Assembly: GCF_002261185.1 (NCBI RefSeq)
Contig: NZ_NEVQ01000013.1
Location: 124,001-188,000 of the forward strand
Direction: 5' to 3'
Length of the DNA: 64,000 nucleotides
Origin: Bordetella genomosp. 4
GTDB taxonomy: Bacteria; Pseudomonadota; Gammaproteobacteria; Burkholderiales; Burkholderiaceae_B
Below, in pieces: positions 43,889 to 52,015 of the stretch (positions are counted from its first letter, which is position 1; the number at the start of each line of letters is the position of its first letter). The notes beneath the pieces were generated by a model. The model searched no databases. It worked only from the letters and a program-made list of their open reading frames with translations, and had not been told where the DNA came from. The position numbers were made by a program, and so were the translations under genes.

Positions 43889-44052
43889 GTCGAGCCGAGG
43901 CAATCGGCCCGGCCGGGCTTCACAAAGTCGGTCCGGCGCGCGGGCGCCGGACACCGTGTTCGCTCGCTTCGTCCGGCCCCTTCGGGCCTCCCTTCAGCGT
44001 CCGCTCCACTCGACTTTGAGGCGCCCAGCCGGGCCGATTGCCTCGGCTCGAC
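43889..44052. repeat. Large cruciform-like inverted repeat with two internal hairpins
   Basis: The arms 43889-43918 and 44023-44052 are 30 bases long and complementary at 29 positions. AAAGTCG (43924-43930) and CGACTTT (44011-44017) continue the stem inward. Two hairpins sit inside: GTCCGGCGC (43931-43939) with GCGCCGGAC (43944-43952), and GGCCC (43975-43979) with GGGCC (43984-43988). It lies between the convergent P450 and oxidoreductase genes. It may terminate transcription in both directions and/or be a copy of a dispersed extragenic palindrome. Confidence 0.8.
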
Positions 44053-44333
44053 TGGCAGCAATTAGAATTCTCTGCATCGCTGGCACGACTTTCTTGCTTG
44101 GCGTTTTTCTGTAGCCGCGTTGGTAGAGAGAAAGATCTTGCGGTGCTGCTTTCGGCAGGCGCCCAGCGCGCCTACCTCAAGCGATCGGTCCGGGTATGCG
44201 GGAGGGGTGGCGTGGTGCCTGGTTGGAAGATCTGTTTGGCTGCGTTTGATGCTTGCGGCGATGATGCATAGGGCATTTTTTCCGGGGGCGTATCCATAGC
44301 ATGCTCGTACTCTGGAAAAACGACCAAGAACAT
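44053..44333. other. Intergenic remainder with no supported gene
   Basis: The 478 bases from 43856 to 44333 hold the cruciform repeat and this tail. Short open frames on both strands (for example 44038-44271 plus) look like chance translation of GC-rich sequence. GCATTTTTTCC near 44273 offers a T-run for plus-strand transcripts that may act with a weak stem as terminator. I see nothing else here. Confidence 0.4.
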
Positions 44334-45959
44334 CTACCCAATCCCACCAAGAATCCGCCCCGCCGCTCTAATCCCCCACCAAGACGCCTCTTCAAAAACC
44401 GAATAGCCGGACAAATCGGCATGGGCGAACAAGACAGCTCTGTCGGCCTCCTGCAACGCAGTCAAACCGCGGTTGCTTAAATAACCAGGCACAGGCGTTG
44501 CCATCGCATGGCCCCGCACCGTGATATCGAGCCGTTGAGTGTGCCGCCAAAATTCATCACCATAGACGGTCAGCAAGTCAGCCGCGGCCTCGGCACGTAA
44601 AGTTTCGGGACTGGCTTGGGTCAACCAGTCCCGTGCTTGAGCAGGGGTGAAGCGGCTTAACGCTTGATAAGCAGAGAAAACGGTACGGGGAGACGGCGCT
44701 ACGCGCAGCAGTTGGTGCGTTGACACCACGTAGCCAAGTGCGTTGCCTTGATAGACCACGTTATCCCAGGACAATGGCTCGCCTTCTGCCTCTTTGGGAT
44801 AGCCGTCCATCACGAAATTCGAGACCAGCCAAGCCGCATGTGGACTCGTGTGAATAGCAGGGTCATATCCGTACGCGCGAATATCGGGCAATAGACGCTG
44901 TGCGACAAACAACGGCATGGCACAGACTACGCGTTGTGCATGGACCGTATAGGCTGATGTATGGTCATCGACGCACAAGACTTCGACTTTGCCGCGCGCT
45001 TCTGTGATTCGAGCTGCCGTCCCGGGCAACAACCAATTCGTGTGACCCAGCTTGCGCGTAATCGCATCGCACATCATCCGTGACAACGACGCCAGGCCAT
45101 CCGGCCAAGTCAAGACAGCGCCATCGGCTGCGTTCGCAGCATGGCCATCGCGGCTAGCGAAATAGTGCAGGCCAGCCCACGCAGAGACCGTGTCGATGCC
45201 CGCGCCGTAGTCGTCGCGAGTGCAGTAGTTCAAGTACCACAGCAAGGCCGGTGAGGTGTAGCGCTCGCGCTTCAGCCATTGACGGAACGTGAGTGTGTCC
45301 AGTTCGCGCCAGACGGCATCTTGCGACGATAACGACAAGGGAATGGCAAAGACCTTGCGCCCATCCTGCCCGCGTGCGGTGCGCAGCGTTTCGGTATAGG
45401 CAATAAAACGGAGATGCTGCGCGACGTCGTCCTCGGGTAGGCCGCTCATGGGTAGCAGGTCGCTCTCCCAACGGCCATGGCGATATAGACGTTCTTGCGG
45501 TGAGTGGGCCAGTATCGACTCGTCGTAATAGGGATGTTCGGTATTCGCTCCGTTCTGAATGATCCCGAAATCCGCGAGCATCTCGCAGACATGAGCGGAT
45601 TCCAATGACGGCAATGGCAGGTAGTGCGCACCGGTGGGATAGGCCAGATCTTCGAATTGTCCGCCAGCAGCGTTCCCGCCGAATTCAGGGCCTTGCACCA
45701 CGACGAAATGTCTGTGTCCCTCGCGCACGAGTTTCCATGCGCACGACAGGCCCGCGACGCCCGATCCCAGAATCGCCACGTCATGCCGCCGATCGGCAGT
45801 GGATGACGGTAAAGCTGTGCCATCACGCAAGTGGTGACCGGTTTCCATACCGGGATAGTGGACCTGCGCCGGAACCTCCACGATGCGAGACCGGTAATAG
45901 CCCGCAGCGCCTGCTACAGTCGCCGTGGCGGCGCCTATCAGAAAGCTGCGCCGACGCAT
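44334..45959 (-). CDS. Tat-exported FAD-dependent oxidoreductase (amine-oxidase-like)
   Basis: 541 residues from ATG at 45959, giving the twin-arginine signal MRRRSFLIGAATATVAGAAGY. After it comes a Rossmann FAD site: HDVAILGSGVAGLSCAWKLVREGH, then PEFGGNAAGG, and a C-terminal FAD segment (LSNRGLTALQEADRAVLFAHADLSG). Domain layout fits flavin amine oxidases; the true substrate is unknown. It is 85 bases downstream of the membrane aminopropyltransferase gene on the same strand and so belongs to the polyamine cluster: oxidation of spermidine-like products in the periplasm is a reasonable guess. Confidence 0.78.
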   Translation of the reverse strand: MRRRSFLIGAATATVAGAAGYYRSRIVEVPAQVHYPGMETGHHLRDGTALPSSTADRRHDVAILGSGVAGLSCAWKLVREGHRHFVVVQGPEFGGNAAGGQFEDLAYPTGAHYLPLPSLESAHVCEMLADFGIIQNGANTEHPYYDESILAHSPQERLYRHGRWESDLLPMSGLPEDDVAQHLRFIAYTETLRTARGQDGRKVFAIPLSLSSQDAVWRELDTLTFRQWLKRERYTSPALLWYLNYCTRDDYGAGIDTVSAWAGLHYFASRDGHAANAADGAVLTWPDGLASLSRMMCDAITRKLGHTNWLLPGTAARITEARGKVEVLCVDDHTSAYTVHAQRVVCAMPLFVAQRLLPDIRAYGYDPAIHTSPHAAWLVSNFVMDGYPKEAEGEPLSWDNVVYQGNALGYVVSTHQLLRVAPSPRTVFSAYQALSRFTPAQARDWLTQASPETLRAEAAADLLTVYGDEFWRHTQRLDITVRGHAMATPVPGYLSNRGLTALQEADRAVLFAHADLSGYSVFEEASWWGIRAAGRILGGIG

Positions 45960-46044
45960 TATGCGAACCCACAGCAAATGGAAATGCCGGCAATCAAGGG
46001 CACCCTATCCTGATGGACGCGCTCGCGTACGATATCCGAGCTCA

Positions 46045-47556
46045 TTAACGTATAACCTGGCGCCAATCTTCGTCGAAATGACGCACGAGAGATTGTTCGT
46101 TCAAGCGATTCGGCGGCATCGCCAGCGCGGGCATGTCCGCGGGGAAATGGAATAGCTCTTTCATCGCGACGCTATCCAGGTAACGCGTGGGTACGGTCAG
46201 TTTTTCCGGGACGGTGTAGTCCTTGCGCTTGCTGGCCAGAATAAAGCCCCAGTCACCGAAGGACGGTACGTACACATGATAGGGCCACGTGTGCAGACCC
46301 GCCTCTTTCAAGGTGGCGTCAATGCTCCAGAACGAACGCGGCGCGAAATAGGGCGAGGTGGATTGGATCACCATATAGCCGTTTTCCGCCAGATGCCGAG
46401 CCATCAGATGATAGACCGGTACCGAATACAAACGGCCCAGCCCGAAATTAGACGGATCGGGAAAATCGACCACAATAAAATCGTAGACCTCGGCATGGCT
46501 TTCCAGCCAGCGGCCTGCGTCTTCGTTGATGACAGTCACGCGGGGATCGTTCAGGGCATTGCGGTTCAGCTTGACGAGCGGCTCGGAACGCATGAACAGG
46601 CCCGTCATGGCAGCATCCAGGTCGACCAGCGTGACGTGCTCGATCTGCTTGTGCTTGAGGATCTCGCGCACGGCCAAGCCGTCGCCGCCGCCCAGTACCA
46701 GGACGTTGCGCGCCCAGGGCAGGGCCTCTAAACCGGGGTGCACCAGAGACTCGTGATAACGATGTTCGTCGCGCGAGGAGAACTGCAGATTTCCGTTGAT
46801 GTACAAGCGCAAATCATCGTGCCAACGCGTGACCGCCAGCCGCTGATACGGGGTGGTCTCGGCGTGGATGACTTCGTCTCCATACAGGCCCTTCTCGGCC
46901 CACGTAGTCATCTGGCCCGAATAGGCAAAGCCCAATGTCAGCAGGCCCATTATCACCGCACAACGCAGTGCGCGCTCGGCTGGCCGGCGTACCTCTGTGC
47001 GGAACAGCCATGTGGTCCACAACGCGACGCCAGCATTGAGCATGCCGAACAGGAAACTGGTGCGCAGCAACCCCAGGCGAGGGGCCAGCAACAGCGGAAA
47101 GATCAGCGATACGGCCAACGCACCCAGATAATCGAAAGTCAGCACACGGCTGACGATTTCCCGAAACTCGGCTTTGCGCTGGTTGAAAATCCGCATGACC
47201 AACGGAATTTCCATGCCGACCATCAATCCAATAATGAAGACCCCGGCATACAGCGCCGCCCGAAAAGGCGCCGACAGCCAGGCAAAGACCAGAAACAACG
47301 CTGCAGCAGAGACGCCGCCCAGCAAGGCAACCAACATTTCGACATCGATAAATCGATTCAAAACGTCTTCATCTTTTACATATTTTGACAGCCATGAACC
47401 TATGCCCATCGCGAACAAATAGCATCCGATGACGGAGGAAAATTGCAGGATGGAGTCGCCCAGCAGGTAGCTGGCCAGCGCACTGCTGATGAGTTCGTAG
47501 CCTAGCCCGCAAGAGGCGACAATCAGGACTGACAGGATAAGGACGCGGTCGCGCAT
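46045..47556 (-). CDS. Membrane-fused polyamine aminopropyltransferase (SpeE-like)
   Basis: 503 residues from ATG at 47556. The N-terminal 215 residues hold about seven helices (VLILSVLIVASCGLGYELIS, FSSVIGCYLFAMGIGSWLSK, FVIGLMVGMEIPLV-like); the C-terminal half is a spermidine-synthase domain: LYINGNLQFSSRDEHRYHE, VLVLGGGDGLAVREIL (AdoMet-type site), VTLVDLDAAMT, YDFIVVDFPDPSN (catalytic Asp region; soluble SpeE has a DxSDP form). It should transfer aminopropyl from decarboxylated AdoMet to a diamine at the membrane. SpeD, which makes that donor, is in the same cluster. Confidence 0.88.
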   Translation of the reverse strand: MRDRVLILSVLIVASCGLGYELISSALASYLLGDSILQFSSVIGCYLFAMGIGSWLSKYVKDEDVLNRFIDVEMLVALLGGVSAAALFLVFAWLSAPFRAALYAGVFIIGLMVGMEIPLVMRIFNQRKAEFREIVSRVLTFDYLGALAVSLIFPLLLAPRLGLLRTSFLFGMLNAGVALWTTWLFRTEVRRPAERALRCAVIMGLLTLGFAYSGQMTTWAEKGLYGDEVIHAETTPYQRLAVTRWHDDLRLYINGNLQFSSRDEHRYHESLVHPGLEALPWARNVLVLGGGDGLAVREILKHKQIEHVTLVDLDAAMTGLFMRSEPLVKLNRNALNDPRVTVINEDAGRWLESHAEVYDFIVVDFPDPSNFGLGRLYSVPVYHLMARHLAENGYMVIQSTSPYFAPRSFWSIDATLKEAGLHTWPYHVYVPSFGDWGFILASKRKDYTVPEKLTVPTRYLDSVAMKELFHFPADMPALAMPPNRLNEQSLVRHFDEDWRQVIR

Positions 47557-47577
47557 GGGGTTTCCGAGGCAAGGTGC

Positions 47578-47610
47578 GCGCAGTATATCCAACGGCGCTA
47601 TATACTGCGC
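47578..47610. promoter_or_regulatory. Perfect inverted repeat in the divergent promoter region
   Basis: GCGCAGTATAT (47578-47588) and ATATACTGCGC (47600-47610), perfect 11-base arms with an 11-base spacer, in the 76 bases between the divergent aminopropyltransferase and DUF350 genes. Each arm contains TATACT in the outgoing direction (a good -10), so one dimeric regulator could control both operons. Confidence 0.6.
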
Positions 47611-47632
47611 ACAAATTAGGAAAAGGGAAGAG

Positions 47633-48025
47633 ATGGAACTGCATCCTGTGCTGCTCTATTTGGTGTATATCGTTTCGGCATTGGCCATGCTTGGCGTCTT
47701 TACCGCGATCTATACGGCCATCACCCGCTATAACGAGTTCGCCTTGGTGCGCGCCGGAAATATCGCGGCCCTCTTGTCATTTGGAGGTGCGTTGCTGGGA
47801 TTCAGCCTGACCGTATGCGTCAGTATCGCGGTGCACGCCACCTTTGTGATGTTTCTCGTATGGGGCTTTGCCGCGATGGCGGTGCAGATCATCGTCTATG
47901 CCGTGGTTTCGCGCGGAATACGCGGGATGAATGAGGCTATCGAGGAAAACAACATTGCCATGGGCGGCCTGTTGGGCCTGATTTCGCTGTCGGCAGGCGT
48001 GGTGAATGCTGGGTGCTTGACCTGA
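47633..48025 (+). CDS. DUF350 (YjfL-like) membrane protein
   Basis: 130 residues from ATG at 47633, after GGGAAGAG. Four predicted helices: LLYLVYIVSALAMLGVFTAIY, ALLSFGGALLGFSLTVCVSIA, FVMFLVWGFAAMAVQIIVYAVV and GGLLGLISLSAGVVNAGCLT; the motif EENNIAMGGLLG is typical of DUF350. E. coli YjfL is encoded with a PspA paralogue and a glutathionylspermidine-synthase-like protein, so a link to envelope stress and polyamines is known for the family neighbourhoods. First gene of the plus-strand half of the cluster. Confidence 0.88.
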   Translation: MELHPVLLYLVYIVSALAMLGVFTAIYTAITRYNEFALVRAGNIAALLSFGGALLGFSLTVCVSIAVHATFVMFLVWGFAAMAVQIIVYAVVSRGIRGMNEAIEENNIAMGGLLGLISLSAGVVNAGCLT

Positions 48026-48118
48026 TCGGAAATATCGTCGCGCGCTGACATGCCTGATGGGCATCGCGCGCCGCACGATATGCCCGGCATGTTTTTATCT
48101 TTCGGAAAGGAGCCTCGT

Positions 48119-49153
48119 ATGGGTCTCGGTTCATTTATCCGCAAACAGTTTATTGACATCCTGCAATGGAATGAGGACACCGATGGCGTGCTCGCCTGGC
48201 GTCATCCCATGCAGGATTTTGAAATCCAGTACGGCGCCAGCCTGACCGTCCGCGAGTCGCAGATGGCGGTGTTCGTCAACGAAGGCCAGATCGCGGACGT
48301 GTTCGGCCCCGGCATGTACAAGCTGACCACACAGACGCTGCCGGTGCTGACGTATCTGAAAAATTGGGACAAGCTCTTTGAGTCGCCGTTCAAGTCGGAT
48401 GTGATTTTCTTCAGCACCCGGTTGCAGCTGGGGCGGCGATGGGGCACTGCGCAGCCCGTGACGATACGCGACAGCGAGTTCGGCATGGTGCGGCTGCGCG
48501 CCTTTGGGGTGTATTCGTATCTCATTTCCGATCCGGCCAAGTTCTATCGCGAGATCAGTGGTACACGCGATGTCTTTACTGTTGACGATCTGGAATTGCA
48601 GCTGCGCAATATGGTGGTGGCGGCCATGACGACGGCGCTGGGCGGATCGAACGTCGCCTTTTTGGATATCGCGGCCAATCAGGGCCTGATGTCCCAAAAA
48701 ATCGCCGAGGCGCTCGGGCCTGTGTTCGATCGGTATGGCGTCAAGCTCGATAACTTCACCGTCGAAAATGTGTCTTTGCCCGAGGAACTGCAAAAGGCGC
48801 TGGACACGCGGATCTCGATCGGGATGACGGGCGACCTGGGCAAGTACACCCAATACCAGACCGCCAGCTCCATTCCGATGGCGGCGCAGAACGAAGGTGG
48901 CATCGCAGGTATCGGTGCGGGCCTGGCCGCCGGTGCAGCGTTGGGGCAGACGATGGCGCAGGGGCTGGTTCCCGGGGCTGGCGCGGCTGCGTCAGGCGCC
49001 GCAACCGGAGCCGGCGCAGCAGCTGGTGCAGCGGGCGGCGCCGACCCTGTCCAACGCCTGCAGCAACTGAAGGATCTGCTGGACAAAGGACTGATCACCA
49101 TTGCGGACTACGACTCGGCCAAAGCCGAGGTGCTCAAGAAACTCACCAGTTAA
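48119..49153 (+). CDS. SPFH/Band-7 protein with C-terminal SHOCT domain
   Basis: 344 residues from ATG at 48119, behind AAAGGAG. N-terminal half: GLGSFIRKQFIDILQWNED, then an SPFH domain (MAVFVNEGQIADVFGPGMYKLTT, VRLRAFGVYSYLISDPAKFY); next a coiled segment, a Gly/Ala-rich linker (about 265-305) and a SHOCT domain (DPVQRLQQLKDLLDKGLIT). No N-terminal signal. YdjI-like members assemble on membranes. The Ala/Gly linker is longer than usual. Gene order DUF350-SPFH-DUF4178 is repeated in many genomes, and the three likely work at the same membrane site (inference). Confidence 0.88.
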   Translation: MGLGSFIRKQFIDILQWNEDTDGVLAWRHPMQDFEIQYGASLTVRESQMAVFVNEGQIADVFGPGMYKLTTQTLPVLTYLKNWDKLFESPFKSDVIFFSTRLQLGRRWGTAQPVTIRDSEFGMVRLRAFGVYSYLISDPAKFYREISGTRDVFTVDDLELQLRNMVVAAMTTALGGSNVAFLDIAANQGLMSQKIAEALGPVFDRYGVKLDNFTVENVSLPEELQKALDTRISIGMTGDLGKYTQYQTASSIPMAAQNEGGIAGIGAGLAAGAALGQTMAQGLVPGAGAAASGAATGAGAAAGAAGGADPVQRLQQLKDLLDKGLITIADYDSAKAEVLKKLTS

Positions 49154-49159
49154 AAAACG

Positions 49160-50629
49160 ATGCAGCAGGTTCTGTGTCCGCAGTGCGGTGCACCGGTCAA
49201 ATTTACCTCCACGGCCTCCGTCATGGCGGTGTGCGGGGCATGCCGCAGCACCTTGCTCAAGGATGCGGAGTCGGTCAAGCGCATTGGCGAAATGACCGAT
49301 GTGCTGGAAGACTATTCTCCGATTTGCGTCGGGGCCGCGGGCGTCTACGACAAAAAGCGTTTTGACGTCATCGGGCGTATCCAGATGCGCTACGACGATG
49401 GCTTTTGGAACGAGTGGTATATCTGGTTCGACGACGGCACCGATGGCTGGCTGTCCGATGCCTCTGGCCAGTATGCGGTCACGCATACGCGCCGGGCCAA
49501 GAACCCGCCGGAATTCCCATCGTTCGACAGCATCAAGCCCGGCGGTGTGTTCAACCTCGATGGCCAGATTTTTTTGGCCGCTGATGTACGGACTTGCCGC
49601 GCGACCGGGGCACAGGGCGAATTGCCGTTTGTTCCGGGAGACGGCTGGCAGGCCCGCGTCGCGGACTATCGCAGTGTCAATGCTTTTTTGACGCTCGATT
49701 ATTCCGACGGCGACACGCCCGAACTCTATGTGGGCAAGGCGTTTGATCTGGCGGACATGCAGGCGGCGTCGTTGCGCAGCGACGCACAGGTCGAGGAAAC
49801 CGCGGGGCGTTTTCGCGGCAAAATCCATGCGCTGGACTGCCCCAACTGCGGCGCACCGATCAGTTTTGTGGCGGCGATGGCGACACAGGTTGTGTGTCCA
49901 TCCTGCATGGCGGTGGTGGATTGTACCGAAGACACGGCCAAGGTCATCGAGCAGCAACGCAAGCTCAAAGCCATCAAGACCACGTTGGCCCTGGGCGCAA
50001 AAGCAAAGATCGATGGTGCGGAATATACCCTGATCGGCTTGTTGAAATGCGAAGACCCAGATCCGGAGGAGCCCTCCGACTGGATCGAGTATCTGCTGTT
50101 CAACTCCCAAAAAGGTTTTCTGTGGCTCGTCGAATCCGAGGATGGCTGGGAGCGCGTAAGTGTCTGCGATACCTGGCCCACGCGTAATAACAACAGCAGC
50201 ATCAATTGGCTGGGCAAGCCCTATCGGAAACTGTACGACTATACGTCCAGGGTCACACTGGCCCTGGGCGCATTCAATTGGCGCGTCAAGGTCGGCGACA
50301 CTACCCAGATTTCGGATTACCAATCCGGCGGCCGCAAACTGACGCGTGAAGAATCCGAGAACGAATTGGGATGGTCCATGTCGACACCGGTCAATCCGGC
50401 GTCGTTGGCGCAATGGTTCGGCCAACCCGAATTGGCCAATCAGAGAGCCTATTCCTCGGGTACCAGCGTCACAGGGTATCGCACCTGGGCTGGCCGTGCC
50501 ACGATAGCCATGCTGTTTTTCAACTTCTCCAGCATTTTCAGCGGCAAGCTGCCTTTCCTGATCATGGGCGTGATTCTGTTATGGATTCCCGCTGTCCTGG
50601 CGGACAAGTTTTTCGGACAGGGCGACTGA
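49160..50629 (+). CDS. DUF4178 protein with zinc ribbons and C-terminal membrane helix
   Basis: 489 residues, six bases after the SPFH gene. Two CPxCGAP zinc ribbons (CPQCGAPVKF with CGACRSTLL at the N-terminus; CPNCGAPISF with CPSCMAVVD near 230-255) each precede a DUF4178 domain (YDDGFWNEWYIWFDDGTDGWLSD; EPSDWIEYLLFNSQKGFLWLVES). The C-terminus has a hydrophobic hairpin (MLFFNFSSIFSGKLPFLIMGVILLWIPAV). DUF4178 has no known activity. Duplicate ribbon-plus-domain units suggest an internal duplication. Confidence 0.88.
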   Translation: MQQVLCPQCGAPVKFTSTASVMAVCGACRSTLLKDAESVKRIGEMTDVLEDYSPICVGAAGVYDKKRFDVIGRIQMRYDDGFWNEWYIWFDDGTDGWLSDASGQYAVTHTRRAKNPPEFPSFDSIKPGGVFNLDGQIFLAADVRTCRATGAQGELPFVPGDGWQARVADYRSVNAFLTLDYSDGDTPELYVGKAFDLADMQAASLRSDAQVEETAGRFRGKIHALDCPNCGAPISFVAAMATQVVCPSCMAVVDCTEDTAKVIEQQRKLKAIKTTLALGAKAKIDGAEYTLIGLLKCEDPDPEEPSDWIEYLLFNSQKGFLWLVESEDGWERVSVCDTWPTRNNNSSINWLGKPYRKLYDYTSRVTLALGAFNWRVKVGDTTQISDYQSGGRKLTREESENELGWSMSTPVNPASLAQWFGQPELANQRAYSSGTSVTGYRTWAGRATIAMLFFNFSSIFSGKLPFLIMGVILLWIPAVLADKFFGQGD

Positions 50630-50632
50630 TCG

Positions 50633-50773
50633 ATGGGAAAGATTCTGTACATCATCTATGCCGCCGTTGTCGTGCTGACAATGTCCATCAGTCCCACCAC
50701 ATCGAGCGGCGGGTCCAGCTCGTGGGGCGGCTCCAGCGGCTCCGGCTGGTCTTCGGGCGGCAGTCATAAATGA
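50633..50773 (+). CDS. 46-residue membrane peptide with Gly/Ser tail
   Basis: Begins ATGGGAAAG at 50633, three bases after the DUF4178 stop, and its TGA overlaps the speD start as ATGA. The peptide has a hydrophobic N-terminal helix (KILYIIYAAVVVLTMSI) and then a low-complexity tail of Ser, Gly and Trp (SSGGSSSWGG, SGSGWSSGG). The tight fit between two genes shows it is translated. I know no family name for it; the short helix with a flexible tail suggests a small membrane partner of the neighbouring proteins. Confidence 0.72.
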   Translation: MGKILYIIYAAVVVLTMSISPTTSSGGSSSWGGSSGSGWSSGGSHK

Positions 50774-51120
50774 TTGTGCATGCCACGCCCGGCCGTCATT
50801 TGCTGGCTGACTTGCGAGGAATAGCCGCGCCGCTATTGATGGACGCCGAGGCTCTGCAAGACGCCTTGATCCAGGCGGCACGGCAGGCCGGTGCCCACGT
50901 GCTGGGCGCGCATTTCCATCATTTTGGCGAGCAGGCCGGCGTTACCGGTGTCGTCATGCTGAGCGAATCGCACATCAGTATTCACACTTGGCCCGAACAT
51001 GGCTTTGCGGCGCTGGATGTCTTCATGTGCGGTCATGCGCAACCAGAACTCGCGCTGCAGCATATCCGCGACGTGCTTCGGCCCGGCAGCGAGCACGTTA
51101 CGTGTGTGGAGCGAGGATAA
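50770..51120 (+). CDS. speD: S-adenosylmethionine decarboxylase proenzyme
   Basis: 116 residues, the short prokaryotic class 1b form. It holds the self-cleavage site LSESHISIHTWPE, with Ser67 becoming the pyruvoyl group after cleavage of Glu66-Ser67, and the downstream HGFAALDVFMCG. It makes decarboxylated AdoMet, the aminopropyl donor used by the membrane aminopropyltransferase encoded at 46045-47556. Translationally coupled to the 46-residue peptide. The usual cytosolic speE is not beside it, so this speD seems devoted to the membrane system. Confidence 0.93.
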   Translation: MIVHATPGRHLLADLRGIAAPLLMDAEALQDALIQAARQAGAHVLGAHFHHFGEQAGVTGVVMLSESHISIHTWPEHGFAALDVFMCGHAQPELALQHIRDVLRPGSEHVTCVERG

Positions 51121-51190
51121 AAGCCTGCGCGCAGCGGCGGCGCTGGTAGTCCTGATGCCAAGCGGCGAATGAGGGCTCAGTCTGTGACGG

Positions 51191-52015
51191 CTACTGCGCC
51201 TCGGCATCATAGATAACCGCGACGCGTGCAAAATTGGCGCCATGCTGTTTGACGTCGAATTGAAACGGCACGCTTTCGCCTGGCTTGAGCGTCGGCACAC
51301 GCAGTTCTTCGTAGCGCGCACCCGTCAGATGATCTTTGGCATCGTACAGGCTGACCCACACGCGGATTTCGTCGACATCGCTTTGTGATTCGTTGAGCAC
51401 ACGGCCGAAGACTGTCACATACTTGTACTGATAGCGGTATGTGAAATTCAAGGTGCCGCCGCCGATACCTGCATCGGTTTTCTCGATGGTGACTTTCAGT
51501 TTCGGACGTGGACCGGGCAGGGCGGAGGGTTTGGCGGGTTGCCAGTCTGCCTTGATTTCTGTGATCTTGTTAAAGCGCTCGCCCGTGAAAATCATCGGCA
51601 CACGCTCGCCGGGATAGATCGTGCTGGGCATCGTCCACTCGTGACGCAACCCGATCGCCGTCGACCCGTCGAAAAACGCCATCGTCACGTTGGGATCGAC
51701 CATGATGGTGTCTTTGCTGGTATTGACGAACTCCAGATACAGCTGCGAACGTCCGATTTCGCTGGGCAGCCGATGCGGATCGACGACAGCCATGACGGAA
51801 CTATCGAAAAACTTGAAGTTCTCATCCAGCAATTCTTCGGTACTGAGGCGCAGATGGTCGATGACCCGTACATTGGCCGGATCGACGCGAATGATGCGAG
51901 ACGGACTGGGTGTTGGCGGGACTTCTGTTGCTTGTGCAAACGCCAACGAGGGAATCATGCCGGCCAGCAGCGCGGCGGTGTAGCGGCTAGCCTTCACTTT
52001 GCACCATATAGTCAT
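51191..52015 (-). CDS. Exported protein with C-terminal FxLYD-like domain
   Basis: 274 residues from ATG at 52015 (29-base overlap with the upstream gene; GTG at 51997 is an alternative). Signal peptide ending PSLAFAQA, then a beta-rich region, IYPGERVPMIFTGERFNKI, and a C-terminal Ig-like module of FxLYD type (GRVLNESQSDVDEIRVWVSLYDAKD, PGESVPFQFDV). Function unknown; such domains mediate contacts in the envelope. It pairs with the next gene, which has a similar module, and both stand convergent to speD. Confidence 0.72.
   Translation of the reverse strand: MTIWCKVKASRYTAALLAGMIPSLAFAQATEVPPTPSPSRIIRVDPANVRVIDHLRLSTEELLDENFKFFDSSVMAVVDPHRLPSEIGRSQLYLEFVNTSKDTIMVDPNVTMAFFDGSTAIGLRHEWTMPSTIYPGERVPMIFTGERFNKITEIKADWQPAKPSALPGPRPKLKVTIEKTDAGIGGGTLNFTYRYQYKYVTVFGRVLNESQSDVDEIRVWVSLYDAKDHLTGARYEELRVPTLKPGESVPFQFDVKQHGANFARVAVIYDAEAQ

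Noticed and set aside
43862-44271. Short open frames on both strands in the intergenic cruciform
   Set aside because: Both strands give similar peptides (both contain VEPRQSAR) simply because the DNA is palindromic; no start signals.
47568-47581. GG-N10-GC in the divergent promoter of the polyamine cluster
   Set aside because: Spacing fits by chance, but the -12 reads GCGC, not TTGC, and it lies partly in the perfect inverted repeat.
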